Assembly: GCF_003952505.1 (NCBI RefSeq)
Contig: NZ_CP034450.1
Coordinates: 4,526,001-4,590,000, forward strand
Reading direction: 5' to 3'
Source: Mesorhizobium sp. M4B.F.Ca.ET.058.02.1.1
Lineage (GTDB): Bacteria; Pseudomonadota; Alphaproteobacteria; Rhizobiales; Rhizobiaceae
Length of the DNA stretch: 64,000 bases
Positions 8,760 through 17,406 of the stretch are shown here, piece by piece (within the stretch, counting starts at the first letter, position 1; each line of letters begins with the position of its first letter). The notes beneath the pieces were generated by a model. It saw only the letters and a program-made list of their open reading frames with translations. It did no database searches and had not been told where the DNA came from. The position numbers and the translations under genes were made by a program.

Positions 8760-9287
8760 ATGTCGGATTCGTCCAGGATTTGTGCGGTGGCCGCGGCCAC
8801 CCTCATGGCGCTTTCCGCGTCGTTGGCAGCTCAGGAAGCCGGGCTGCCGGGCGGTGCTTCCTCGCTGAAGGAGACCTATGAGGACTGGGATCTCTCCTGC
8901 CAGGCCACGCCGACGCTGGTATGCGCGGCTACCTATCAGCAGTCGCAGCAGAACGGACGGCGCCTGCTTGCGGTCGAATTGGGCAAGGGGCAGGAGGACG
9001 GCATTGCGGGCAATCTCGTCCTGCCCTTCGGCCTGCAACTCGCCGTCGGCGCGACGCTTCAGGTCGACGATGGGCAAGCGGGCAAGCCGCTGCCCTTCTC
9101 GACCTGCCTGCCCGCCGGCTGCTTCGTGCCCCTCAGCTTCGACGCGAAAGCAGCCGCGTCGCTGCGCACGGGCACAACGCTCAAGGTCACGGTTAAGAGT
9201 CTCGACCAGAAGGATGTGCCCTTGTCGGTTTCATTGAAGGGTTTGACGGCGGCGCTGGACAGGTTGAAGGTGCTGCTCGGGGCTTAG
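8760..9287 (+). CDS. IalB-family (invasion-associated locus B) secreted protein
   Basis: A 175-residue periplasmic protein: signal peptide through SLAAQ (about residue 22), then WDLSCQ, several Cys residues (C-x6-VCAATY and STCLPAGCFVPL) and the beta-rich C-terminal half typical of IalB proteins from Bartonella, Brucella and rhizobia. The exact role is unclear; members affect host-cell entry or envelope properties. The reading frame is open upstream to 8547, but ATG 8760 gives the signal peptide. It stands alone between the insertion sequence and degraded genes. Confidence 0.8.
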   Translation: MSDSSRICAVAAATLMALSASLAAQEAGLPGGASSLKETYEDWDLSCQATPTLVCAATYQQSQQNGRRLLAVELGKGQEDGIAGNLVLPFGLQLAVGATLQVDDGQAGKPLPFSTCLPAGCFVPLSFDAKAAASLRTGTTLKVTVKSLDQKDVPLSVSLKGLTAALDRLKVLLGA

Positions 9288-9359
9288 ATTGGGGGCTGGC
9301 TGGCTGATGATCTCGGTTGTCACTTTCCTTTGTTCCACTACGGCTTTTCGACATTTTGG

Positions 9360-9596
9360 TCAGATAATCCCCACGCGCGAGAAGCGCGCGGTCTCGGCCT
9401 GAGTGATCTCGGGCGGGCGAGTGGCGCCCGACGCTTCCGACTCCGCGGCAGCGATCCGCTCGATCGCCTTCTTCACCTTTGCACGAACATTCTCGTCGAA
9501 CGTCCGTACACTGACCTTGAGGAGGGTCTCATCCGGGATTACGTCGTACTTTGTCCCCGCATTGATCGCGCCCACCTTTACAATCATCGCGGCTGT
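9360..9596 (-). pseudogene. Fragment of an M20 peptidase/amidohydrolase
   Basis: The minus-strand peptide VGAINAGTKYDVIPDETLLKV followed by VRTFDENVRAKV matches the dimerisation domain of M20 amidohydrolases (hippurate hydrolase/aminoacylase type, pattern G-x-NVIPDE). About 75 residues remain, with no metal-binding domain either side. This is a gene scar. Confidence 0.65.
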
Positions 9597-9615
9597 CCTG
9601 AGGGAGAGAAGAGTA

Positions 9616-10539
9616 ATGATGCGCAGAACGTTTCTCATGGCGGGCGTGTCCCTGTCTGCCGTAGCGGTCGGCAAGTCCTTAGCCGCGTCGGTATTCCTCG
9701 ACTACACACAGGAGCAACTGGATACGGCGTATGACCAGTCATTCTGGGCGCCGCGGATGGCGGAACTGGAGGAAGGCGATGGCATCGCCAGCGCCGAGGT
9801 CCGGCGCGCGATGCCGCCGCGTCCGGCAAAATACGGTCCAGATGCCAGAGATCTCATCGATGTGTTCGCGCCTGGGATGCCAAGGCCGCCCCGGTCCTGG
9901 TCTTCATCCATGGCGGTGCCTGGACCCGAAACACTCGCGAGGATGCATCCTATCCGGCCCCGACCTTCGTTTCGCGCGGGGCGGCCTATGCCGCGCCTGA
10001 CTTCGGCAGTGTGAAAACGCTGACGCTGCGACAGATGGTCGAGAATTGCAGGCGGGCGGTGGAGTGGACGATGAAGAATGCCGCCAGTTTCGGCGGCGAC
10101 CCGAACCGGGTGTATGTGGCGGGTCATTCTTCCGGCGCGCATCTGGCGGCCTGCGTCCTCATCACCGACTGGACGGAGCGCAGCCTACCGGCGGATGCCC
10201 TCAAGGGCGGCTTGCTGATGAGCGGCATGTATGATCTCTATCCGGTGATGCTTTCCTCGCGCAGCAGCTACCTGCATCTGACGGAGGGGGGAAGAGGCGG
10301 AATTCAGCCCGATGCGCCATCTCGACCGGATCACCTGCCCGATTGCCGTCGTGTCAGCCGACCAGGACAGTCCGGAGTTCAAGCGCCAGTCCGATGTGTT
10401 CGGTGAAGCGCTGCGCGGCATGGGGAGATTGGCCAGTCGAACGATAGCCTTCAACGCCAACCACTTCCAGGAACCCGAGCATCTGAAAGACCCCGACACT
10501 GAAGTCAGCCAGGCGGCGTTCAAGCTGATGGGGATCTGA
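9616..10539 (+). pseudogene. Frameshifted alpha/beta hydrolase (arylformamidase-like)
   Basis: The N-terminus MMRRTFLMAGVSLSAVAVGKSLA is an export signal. The hydrolase fold is spread over three frames: to about 9880 in one frame, then VLVFIHGGAW (oxyanion loop) and GHSSGAHLA (nucleophile elbow, Ser) to about 10290, then CPIAVVSADQDSPEF (Asp) and ANHFQEPE (His) to 10539. The order of triad residues is right, so it was a full kynurenine formamidase-type esterase inactivated by at least two indels. Confidence 0.75.
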
Positions 10540-10905
10540 CACGGATGTGTTGCAAACTCTTCAGCTAATGGGATTGTTAGTTTCGTACAAAACGATGCAC
10601 TTTCTCAATCTTAGAGGGTGTTTGGGAATTAAGTATTTCGGCGTTCGAGCGCGTTGCGCCGCGCTCATGGCACCCGTTGAGATGGGCATGAAAGTGAGTT
10701 CGACCGCTGGACAGTTGCCGACTTCGTCAGGTATTGGCCCTGCGACCGGTTGATCTGCGATATTTCCAAAATTCGCAGAAGTTGGTCGAGACGAAACTGT
10801 CGCCCCGGCTTGACCACGCGCCCGGCAGACCGAGTTACAAAGTTGCCGAGGCAGTTTGATGTGCGTTCCTGCATCACTGCACGGGACACGACCTGACGGG
10901 AGACT
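10540..10905. other. Intergenic region before nodL, nothing firm
   Basis: I looked for a nod box and found only weak resemblance on the minus strand around 10567-10600 (GATTG-TA-TT-CG spacing not conserved). No coding sequence is supported. Confidence 0.4.
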
Positions 10906-11472
10906 ATGATGCGTAGCCAGAAAGAAAAGATGCTCGCAGGCGAGTTTTACAATGCGGCGGATCCGGAGATCCAAGCTGACCTGTTGGCCACCGGGGCTTG
11001 GCTCAAGCGGTACAATGATACGCTGGGGCAGACCACGGAGCATTGGCATGAGCTTTTGTCCGAGCGGCTGGGAGAGGTTGGGCGCGGAACGGTCATCCGT
11101 CCGCCCTTTTTTTGCGACTACGGATTCAATATCCGCATTGGCGCCAATGCCTACATCAACTTCAACTGCGTTATTCTTGACGTGGTAGAGGTCAAAATCG
11201 GGCAAGGAACGGCAATTGGGCCTGCCGTGCAGATTTATACCGCCGATCATCCACATGATGCCGAGCAGCGACAGGCCGGCCTGCAGGTCGGGCGTCCTGT
11301 TCGCATTGGCAGCCGTGTCTGGATCGGCGGTGGAGCAATCATTCTGCCTGGCGTCACGATTGGCGATAATGCGGTCGTAGGCGCTGGCAGCGTGGTCACA
11401 CGCGATGTTCCCGCCGGGGCAAAGGTAGTGGGAATTCCTGCTCGCGTCGCCAACCCACATAAACAGGCATAA
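10906..11472 (+). CDS. nodL: NodL, Nod-factor O-acetyltransferase
   Basis: A 188-residue left-handed beta-helix (hexapeptide repeat) acetyltransferase. The N-terminus KEKMLAGEFYNAADPEIQAD is the maltose/NodL acetyltransferase signature. The hexapeptide part holds IRIGANAYINFNCVILDV, an active-site His region (YTADHPHDAEQR) and WIGGGAIILPGVTIGDNAVVG. NodL acetylates the non-reducing glucosamine of Nod factors using acetyl-CoA. GACGGGAG precedes ATG 10909; ATG ATG at 10906/10909 are both possible. A maltose or galactoside acetyltransferase is the alternative, but the symbiotic context supports NodL. Confidence 0.82.
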   Translation: MMRSQKEKMLAGEFYNAADPEIQADLLATGAWLKRYNDTLGQTTEHWHELLSERLGEVGRGTVIRPPFFCDYGFNIRIGANAYINFNCVILDVVEVKIGQGTAIGPAVQIYTADHPHDAEQRQAGLQVGRPVRIGSRVWIGGGAIILPGVTIGDNAVVGAGSVVTRDVPAGAKVVGIPARVANPHKQA

Positions 11473-11779
11473 TCAACCTCCTTGACCCTGGAGGTGCATG
11501 CGAACTGTCGAAACTGTGCCAAATTTCTGCCGAAGCCATTGAGCGCTGCATATCTTGTCGCGGTTCGGCTCGGGCGCTTCAGTTCTTTTGCCACGGGTGT
11601 CACAAAATCATGTGCGTAATGCCGCCGCAACGTGCTCACGTCCCGCAGCAGCGGGCCCTTTCACATGGCCCAACGAATTCAGAGCCTCCGTTGTGCTGCC
11701 AGTAGCATTACTGCTCAGATGTATTCCCAACTGAGTTTTCGCCCTTGGAGGCAAGCGACTCACCAGCAATCGCCGGCCA
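11473..11779. other. Short non-coding stretch after nodL
   Basis: No coding frame, RNA or repeat that I can support lies between nodL and the convergent SIR2-like gene. Confidence 0.4.
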
Positions 11780-12673
11780 TTAATCCTGGCTAGCATCGAC
11801 CCCGACGAGGCGAGCCGCGGCGTTGCCGATCGGCATGTCGATGACCGTGATTGCGCCTTCGGCAAGGAAACGACGTTCGTTTCTGGTCAGCGTAGCCGAA
11901 TCGATCACCGCAAAATGTGGGCCAGTGGAGCGCTTCATCATCTGTCTGGCATATGTGCGCAGCATCTGATCGTTGAAGCGACAGCCAACGAAGAAAAAGC
12001 CCCGGTTGACGCGCCGTTGCTTCACCACGTCCGGGATCGGCGTCTGGATATCAATTTCGGTTAGGACTTCGACGTAATCGGAATCAGCCACGAGGAAGTT
12101 TGCGGCCGGCCTGACGCTGCCGTGCGGCGCATAGAGCACCGTCCTTGCCACTTGTTCGGCGTCGAGTTCTGTTCCTGACAAATCGTAAGTTCTCGTCCAG
12201 ATGTTACCAATTCCGGTCGCTCGCGTGGTTCCTTGTATCTCGACAACGTCTGTTTGGCCGGCCTCTGCAAGGGCTGCCCGCATGGCGCCATCGTACCAGC
12301 TGTCGATGATGACAGACAGTTGAAGGGTTGCGAGCCAGGCGTGAAGAACGGTCGGCTCGGCGGGGGCTGCGAATATCTCCGCCATCCACGCTTGAAGAGT
12401 CCGACGATGTCGGCGCTGCTCGATAAACTGCGCGACCGACCACATATTGGTGCGAATCCTGGAAGGGGCAGGCGCCCGCTTGTTGAGCGCCGCGGCGACA
12501 TCTTCAGGGGTGCAAGGTGCAGGTGATTCCGGCGTGTTAAGCTGCAGAAGACCAGGACCGAGATAGGGGATCACTCGATCGGCCTTGAGAGCGCCCTTCA
12601 GCAGGTCAATCAGCTTTTTGGCAAAACTGCCCCGGACGACGACGAGATGGTCCCAGCTCAGCATCGTGTTCAT
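11780..12673 (-). CDS. SIR2-like domain protein of the nif cluster
   Basis: A 297-residue protein with a SIR2-like layout: an N-terminal helix with VIPYLGPGLLQLN (the nucleotide-binding turn, degenerate GAG-S), a middle with VIIDSWYDGAMRAAL, and RGFFFVGCRFNDQMLRTYAR resembling the SIR2_2 family block. It begins 34 bases after nifT and probably belongs to the nifB-fdxN-nifZ-nifT transcript. Similar genes sit beside nifT/fixU in other rhizobia, but no defined role in nitrogen fixation is known to me. Several motif positions differ from catalytic sirtuins, so deacylase activity is uncertain. Confidence 0.7.
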   Translation of the reverse strand: MNTMLSWDHLVVVRGSFAKKLIDLLKGALKADRVIPYLGPGLLQLNTPESPAPCTPEDVAAALNKRAPAPSRIRTNMWSVAQFIEQRRHRRTLQAWMAEIFAAPAEPTVLHAWLATLQLSVIIDSWYDGAMRAALAEAGQTDVVEIQGTTRATGIGNIWTRTYDLSGTELDAEQVARTVLYAPHGSVRPAANFLVADSDYVEVLTEIDIQTPIPDVVKQRRVNRGFFFVGCRFNDQMLRTYARQMMKRSTGPHFAVIDSATLTRNERRFLAEGAITVIDMPIGNAAARLVGVDASQD

Positions 12674-12707
12674 ACGCGTTTCCTCTCCGCCACTGAACCC
12701 ACCGGCA

Positions 12708-12920
12708 TCAGGCCCCGTCGGAAATCTTCATCGCCTCGACGGTGATCGGCAAACGCGTATCGCGCGGAAGGTCGGGCAGCATGAGCCGCCAACCGTTCCT
12801 GAGCGTCACGGTCCCGCCCCATAAGTCTGCGTTCTCAATCTCGGTGATCGGCTCTTCGAGATCCTTCTTGGGGACATAAGCCGACAAGCCAGTAGCGGTC
12901 CTGCGAATCATTACTTTCAT
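12708..12920 (-). CDS. nifT: NifT/FixU
   Basis: A 70-residue protein starting MKVMIRRTATGLSAYVPKKD with WGGTVTLRNGW in the middle, the NifT/FixU signature. Small non-essential nif-cluster protein of unclear function. Its ATG overlaps the nifZ stop by four bases (ATGA), showing translational coupling. Confidence 0.92.
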   Translation of the reverse strand: MKVMIRRTATGLSAYVPKKDLEEPITEIENADLWGGTVTLRNGWRLMLPDLPRDTRLPITVEAMKISDGA

Positions 12921-13237
12921 CCGGCTGTTCCTCCGTTGGAAATGCCTTCAGCTCCGCAGGGAACCTCGACTTTGTCGAGGCTAATGAGTTCGCGCGCTCG
13001 CATGCCGACGACCGTGCCACGATCGATCCATTCGACCGCATAGATGAAGAATTGCTGGAGAAAGGTTCCAATGTCGCGCACGTAGCCTTCGTCGCCCTTC
13101 CGCACGAGGTTTTCGCCGATCTCCTTGCCGGGATAGGTGCCGTCGTTTTTTATGTGGCGTGTTGCACGGACCCGCTCACCCTGCATGAACCGTGGCGGTC
13201 TGCCGATTTCGACCTCCTGTTCGCGTCTGGACCACAT
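12917..13237 (-). CDS. nifZ: NifZ, P-cluster maturation protein
   Basis: A 106-residue NifZ: RFMQGERVRATRHIKNDGTYPG then GDEGYVRDIGTFLQQFFIYAVEW. NifZ helps form the second P-cluster of the MoFe protein. An in-frame ATG lies at 13246, but AAAGGA sits only one base before it and nine bases before ATG 13237, so 13237 is the better start. The gene lies between fdxN and nifT in the nifB operon. Confidence 0.92.
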   Translation of the reverse strand: MWSRREQEVEIGRPPRFMQGERVRATRHIKNDGTYPGKEIGENLVRKGDEGYVRDIGTFLQQFFIYAVEWIDRGTVVGMRARELISLDKVEVPCGAEGISNGGTAG

Positions 13238-13322
13238 GCTGTCCATTCCTTTCTCGAGGCTTTTGGTGTGGTCGCGGGTTGCAGGCGTCCTCGCGCGGCG
13301 AACCCGACCGTTTCGGTAGGAA

Positions 13323-13517
13323 TCAAGCGGGAACGCAGGTTTTCGGTACCGGACAGACCGACACGCATTGCTGCTTATCGAAGGCCTCCTTGCATTCGGT
13401 GCACTTGATTGGATCGATCACATAGGCGTCGCCCTTGAACTTGATCGCTTCCGAGGGACATTCGAACTCGCAGGCCCCGCATTGGGTACATTGGGATGCG
13501 ATGATCTTGAAAGCCAT
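13323..13517 (-). CDS. fdxN: FdxN, 2[4Fe-4S] ferredoxin
   Basis: A 64-residue ferredoxin with a [12 protein letters not shown] cluster motif and a second C-x2-C-x8-C-x3-C motif with the longer loop of nif-linked bacterial ferredoxins. FdxN donates electrons in nitrogenase function or cofactor assembly. It starts 29 bases after the nifB stop, in the same operon. Confidence 0.95.
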   Translation of the reverse strand: MAFKIIASQCTQCGACEFECPSEAIKFKGDAYVIDPIKCTECKEAFDKQQCVSVCPVPKTCVPA

Positions 13518-13546
13518 TCTAACTCCTGGTTATCGGACGAGACCGC

Positions 13547-15028
13547 TCAGGCCGTCGCCGCTAGTGGTCTGATCCCAAACTCTGCCGCGTAAAGTGCGCT
13601 GACTGCGGTCTCGATGTAGTCATGGCCATAGGCGTCGGTTACGCGCAGTCCAGCTCGCGAGAGTTGTTCCTTCGGGCGATTTCCGATCTTGGCGCATAGC
13701 ACTATGTGTATGCCTTCCAGCGCAGCGAAGACGCCCTCGAGGGTGGCGTCTTCGCCCCCGCCTCCGAGGCAATACCGCTCGACCTTCCGATGCCCGACCA
13801 AGCTGATCCCTCTAGGCGAGACTTCATAAACCTGGAATTCCTTCGCGTGGCCGAAGTGTTCGTTGACGCGTCCACCTCCCTTTGTGGCCACCGCAACCAG
13901 AAGCGACTTTTCGGAGTCTGTTGCCTTGACCATACCGATGGCCTCGCTCCTCGCCGCCTCATGATCACGGCGCTCGTGTGCGACCACCTGCCGATAGGCC
14001 TGACGCTTGCCAGCATCGTAGGTGACATCGTCGGGAATCCCATCCAGCGTGAATTCCTGGCCACGATCTTCACCGAGCAGGCCGACAGCATCTGCCCGGC
14101 ACTGCCGGCAGTGGCGCATCAACTTGGCGCCACCTTCAAGTCGATCCTGAAGAGCCATCATCTCCATTGCCGTTGGGCCGCGCTGCCCGATGAGTCCGTA
14201 GTGGGTGCCGTGCGCCGGGTCCGAAATCAGAGGCATCACGTTGTGCAGGAACGCGCCCCGCTCCTTGACCATTTTGTTCACCTCAAACAGGTGCTGGTCG
14301 TTCACTCCAGGAATCATCACCGAGTTGATTTTGGTGAGGATGCCGCGCGCGCTCAGCATCTCCAGGCCCAGCATCTGCCGCGCGTGCAAGATTCGAGCGG
14401 CTTCGATGCCGAAGTAGCGGCGATTTTCATAAAAAATCCAAGGATAGATCTTTGCGCCGACTTCCGGGTCGACCATGTTGATGGTGATCGTCACGTGATC
14501 AACATTCATTTCGGCAAGCTCAGCTACATGGTCCGGCAGCACGAGCCCGTTGGTGGAGACGCACAGCTTTATGTCGGGGATTTCCCTGATGACGCGGTCG
14601 AACGTTGCCTTCGTTTTCTCCCAGTCGTAACAGGCATCCCCCGGCCCAGCGATGCCAAGAACCGAAAGCTGCGGAACTTCGTTGGCAACCGCGATGACCT
14701 TGCGTAGCGCTTGGTCGGGCGTCAGCTTCTCAGACACAACACCAGGCCGGCTCTCGTTGGCGCAATCGTATTTGCGATTGCAGTAGTTGCACTGGACATT
14801 GCAAGCCGGCGCGACCGCCACATGCATACGCGCGAAATAGTGATGCGCTTCCTCCGAAAAGCAGGGGTGATCCTTGATCTTGTCCCAAATAGCCGGATCC
14901 ACATCGCCCGGGCTGGTCGGCGACGAACCGTAGGAGGACGGTGCGCAGCCACCGGATTTCGCGGCTGCCAGAAAACCCTCGGATGTCGTGCTGGTCGGCC
15001 CCTCAATCGAAACTGTCGGTGAGGACAT
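13547..15028 (-). CDS. nifB: NifB, radical SAM FeMo-co core (NifB-co) synthase
   Basis: A 493-residue enzyme. The radical SAM motif is CNVQCNYCNRKYDC (C-x3-C-x2-C). Catalytic residues of the NifB fold follow, and the last ~110 residues (from GGGRVNEHFGHAKEFQVYEV) are the NifX/NafY-like carrier domain. It makes the 8Fe core passed to NifEN. ATG 15028 (MSSPTVSIEG) is chosen because the frame upstream to 15082 overlaps the promoter. It leads the operon nifB-fdxN-nifZ-nifT-SIR2. Confidence 0.96.
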   Translation of the reverse strand: MSSPTVSIEGPTSTTSEGFLAAAKSGGCAPSSYGSSPTSPGDVDPAIWDKIKDHPCFSEEAHHYFARMHVAVAPACNVQCNYCNRKYDCANESRPGVVSEKLTPDQALRKVIAVANEVPQLSVLGIAGPGDACYDWEKTKATFDRVIREIPDIKLCVSTNGLVLPDHVAELAEMNVDHVTITINMVDPEVGAKIYPWIFYENRRYFGIEAARILHARQMLGLEMLSARGILTKINSVMIPGVNDQHLFEVNKMVKERGAFLHNVMPLISDPAHGTHYGLIGQRGPTAMEMMALQDRLEGGAKLMRHCRQCRADAVGLLGEDRGQEFTLDGIPDDVTYDAGKRQAYRQVVAHERRDHEAARSEAIGMVKATDSEKSLLVAVATKGGGRVNEHFGHAKEFQVYEVSPRGISLVGHRKVERYCLGGGGEDATLEGVFAALEGIHIVLCAKIGNRPKEQLSRAGLRVTDAYGHDYIETAVSALYAAEFGIRPLAATA

Positions 15029-15065
15029 CAAACGGCTCCGTTGCTGGTAACGTCGCGGTTCAAGG

Positions 15066-15081
15066 TGCAAGAGCCATACCA
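15066..15081 (-). promoter_or_regulatory. Sigma-54 -24/-12 promoter of nifB
   Basis: Read on the minus strand: TGGTATGGCTCTTGCA, matching TGGYAYG-N4-TTGCA with correct GG/GC spacing. It lies about 38 bases upstream of the nifB ATG. Confidence 0.85.
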
Positions 15082-15152
15082 ACTTAAAAAAGCGGCTTCA
15101 GTTCACTATTTGGGTCGATGTCGGATTGTGTGAGGCCGGCGCGACACAATTT

Positions 15153-15168
15153 TGTCCTGCTTGCGACA
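15153..15168. promoter_or_regulatory. NifA activator site of nifB
   Basis: TGT-CCTGCTTGCG-ACA, a perfect TGT-N10-ACA upstream activator sequence about 80 bases upstream of the nifB -24/-12 element, the usual distance for looping by NifA. Confidence 0.85.
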
Positions 15169-15253
15169 GTGCAAGTCCAAATCCGTTCAGAAGCACAAAG
15201 CACTCCTTGTCGCGCAGAGGGCGCGCAAGACCACTGGCCTGACGATTGGCTCA

Positions 15254-15682
15254 TCAGGCTCTTAGAATTTCCTTCACCTCGAGACTATGCCGGCGTATCG
15301 CCTAGCCGACTTGTCGCGGCGTGAGGCGGAGAATTCGAGCCGCATTAGCCTGAACCCAGCCGGCCTTCTCCATTGTGTCGATCAGCCGGTCACGCTCCGT
15401 CCGTCGCGGTCCCAGCGCCGGTCCGGCCGTATCGTTAGAATCGCAACCGGCTATCTCGTGTTCAGGGGCGCCGATGCGCCTAACCGGCTTCGTGCTGGGC
15501 CGTGAGAGCTCGTCGATGCCATTGCCACGTTCCGAAAGATTGGTTCCTTCCAGAGGAGAACGCGCAAGTGTGGCTGTTCTTTACACGCAGTTCTCCAGCT
15601 CGCGGACGTTGCCGGGGAAATAGCATTGCGAGATCAGCTCAACTGCCGACGGCGTAAAGCCATGGTTCTCCATATTTTAAGG
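15254..15682 (-). pseudogene. nifA: Second nifA, C-terminal remnant with nonsense mutations
   Basis: On the minus strand one frame reads ENHGFTPSAVELISQCYFPG, then NVRELENCV, stop, RTATLA, and later DTMEKAGWVQANAARILRL, then TPRQVG, stop, IRRHSLEVKEILRA. This is the end of the AAA+ domain and the DNA-binding helix-turn-helix of NifA. TAA stands where the intact copy has Gln (ENCVQRT), and TAG where it has Tyr. The linker carrying the third and fourth linker cysteines is gone. The 5' part is cut exactly where an IS66-type end begins. It lies just upstream of nifB, the classical nifA-nifB order. It differs clearly from the intact nifA at 816. Confidence 0.88.
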
Positions 15683-16076
15683 GTAAGCGCTGTGTCCTTC
15701 CAGGAGTGCCCGCGATCTGTGGGCCTGCCGATTCTGAGGTGGATCGGAGATCGGCTTGTGTCTGAACTTGAACTTTACGATTGACCCTGAGCGGCAGCCT
15801 CGGCGTTTCAAGGTGATCAACGGCGCTGTTAGTCGGCAGGCATTGGTCGATGGACGACAAGGGACGGAGTCATCGCCGAGACCCTGGGGCCGAACGTGGT
15901 GATCTCGGAGGTTGCCCGGCGCTACGGGCTGCGGCCGCGGCGGAACGCTCGCAAGCTTGCGACGTCGGCAGGACAGGCCACTCCCGCCTTTGTTCCGGTG
16001 GTGGTTTCGGTGGCGCCACCGGAACGACCCGTTGGGCCTACATCCGTGCACCAGAACTCAAGGCCGCGGCCTGAGA
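15683..16076 (+). mobile_element. IS66-family remnant inserted in the second nifA
   Basis: The sequence starts GTAAGCG at 15683, the conserved tip of IS66-type inverted repeats. From about 15777, frames read DPERQPRRFKVINGAV, then IAETLGPNV, SEVARRYGLRPRR and ATPAFVPVVVSV, the TnpA (orfA) protein of IS66 elements, broken by frameshifts and an internal deletion and ending LKAAA at 16074. TnpB and TnpC are missing. It is a deletion derivative that removed the 5' part of nifA. Confidence 0.8.
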
Positions 16077-16108
16077 ATCGGCCGCCCGCTCACCCTTTAC
16101 TTGGTTCC

Positions 16109-16829
16109 TCAGCCGACAGCGCTAAGAAGGAGAGCAACTTCCGTCGGTGCGAGGATCATTGCGTCGTGGCCAGTGGCGAGTTCCTGCCACGCCCAGCCAT
16201 CCTGCTTCGCGACCCATTCTCGCGCTCCCGCCGTCGGCGGGTGGAGCGGATTAGTGCAGACGACATAGGTTCGGGGCCTGCCGTTGCCGAGCGGGGGCTC
16301 GAGCTTAAGTCTGCTTTCGTAGGTGCTTGCCGCATGCGGTGTTATCCGGCGCCGCACCCAGTCCGTGAGCGAGTGTCCCTTGGGAATGCCGAATGCTGTT
16401 GGCGGCGGAGTCGGCATGAAGATACCCCGTCCTTCCTCCGCAACCAATTTTCGACGGGCGGCGACGATGTCGGGGGGCATGGTGCTGAATACACTTTGAC
16501 CGCTCTCGACGATGGCGCCGTCGAGCGAGATAAACGAGATGGCTGATATGGTCGGGTATCCGGTCGGCGGCGCCGGTGATGCTGATGCCGCCTAGACTGT
16601 GACCGACAAGGATCACATCGCTCAGCTCTTCCGTTACAATGTGGTTGACGATGTCGGTCACGAATGTGTCGGGCGTGATGTCCTTGCACAGCAAATGTGC
16701 GCGTTCGCCGACACCTGTCTGGGTCGGCGTGGTCACGTGGCATCCCATCTTGCGAAGATTGGCGGCGACGTCCCGCCAACACCATCCGCCATGCCAGGCA
16801 CCATGCACTAGCACATACGTCTTTGTCAT
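16109..16829 (-). pseudogene. Frameshifted alpha/beta hydrolase (EstC/salicylate esterase-like)
   Basis: From ATG 16829, MTKTYVLVHGAWHGGWCWRD (oxyanion motif HGAWHG) runs to VILVGHSLGGISI (nucleophile Ser) and HLVYL. The frame then changes near 16535, and the rest continues in another frame as MPPDIVAARRKLVAEE to ATGHDAMILAPTEVA (catalytic His). Joined, this is a full ~235-residue esterase. One indel separates the halves. Its neighbours are the IS66 remnant and fixX, so it is probably dead cargo. Confidence 0.75.
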
Positions 16830-17094
16830 GGATTGTGCCGTTCCATTTGCTCACCGGCCGTTGTGGCTGCCATCCGGCACGATGGCCGAACGTTGTCCCA
16901 AAGGGGCTCGACCACGTTACCGGTGGTAAGTCCGGCGCACAGGCCGCCGCCGTGGCCTGAGGACACCCCTACCAGTCGAGGAAATTTGAATTGCGAACGC
17001 CCAATATTCACTAGCTCTTTGCAAGTGGATGGAGAGGCTCATGGTGTGCCGCAGTTGCTCGCTGCCGGCATGCTCTTGGCACGGTCCCGGCTGA

Positions 17095-17394
17095 TCATCC
17101 GAACTTGAACAGGACACCAAAGCCGCCGCGCGGATAGTTCCACTCGATGTCGCCGCCTTTCTCGCACAATATCCGGCAGGTGCCGCATTCCATGCAGCCG
17201 TCGGCGGTGATCTCGACTTGGCCCCTGTCATTCAACTCATAGCATTTCGCTGGACAGACGTAGGTCAACGCAAGCAAGTTCGCGCTTGGCTTCTCGTGCG
17301 GTCGCACTATGATATGGGGGCGGCCGGAATCGACCAGGTAGCGGTTCTGGTAAAGCTTGTCCTCGACACGAACCTTCGTCACTGCGATCGTCAT
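17095..17394 (-). CDS. fixX: FixX, ferredoxin-like subunit of the electron-bifurcating complex
   Basis: A 99-residue protein with [17 protein letters not shown] and [19 protein letters not shown], the [4Fe-4S] motif of FixX. It accepts electrons from FixABC and passes them on toward nitrogenase. The start codon is 12 bases after the fixC stop. Last gene of fixABCX. Confidence 0.95.
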   Translation of the reverse strand: MTIAVTKVRVEDKLYQNRYLVDSGRPHIIVRPHEKPSANLLALTYVCPAKCYELNDRGQVEITADGCMECGTCRILCEKGGDIEWNYPRGGFGVLFKFG

Positions 17395-17406
17395 CTTGTA
17401 CCCTCT

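Noticed and set aside
10560..10610. Possible nod box on the minus strand before nodL
   Set aside because: Only scattered matches to the 47-base consensus (GATTG, TA, CGAT) with wrong spacing, and it would face away from nodL.
13706..14707. 333-codon plus-strand frame opposite nifB
   Set aside because: Antisense to nifB, no independent coding evidence.
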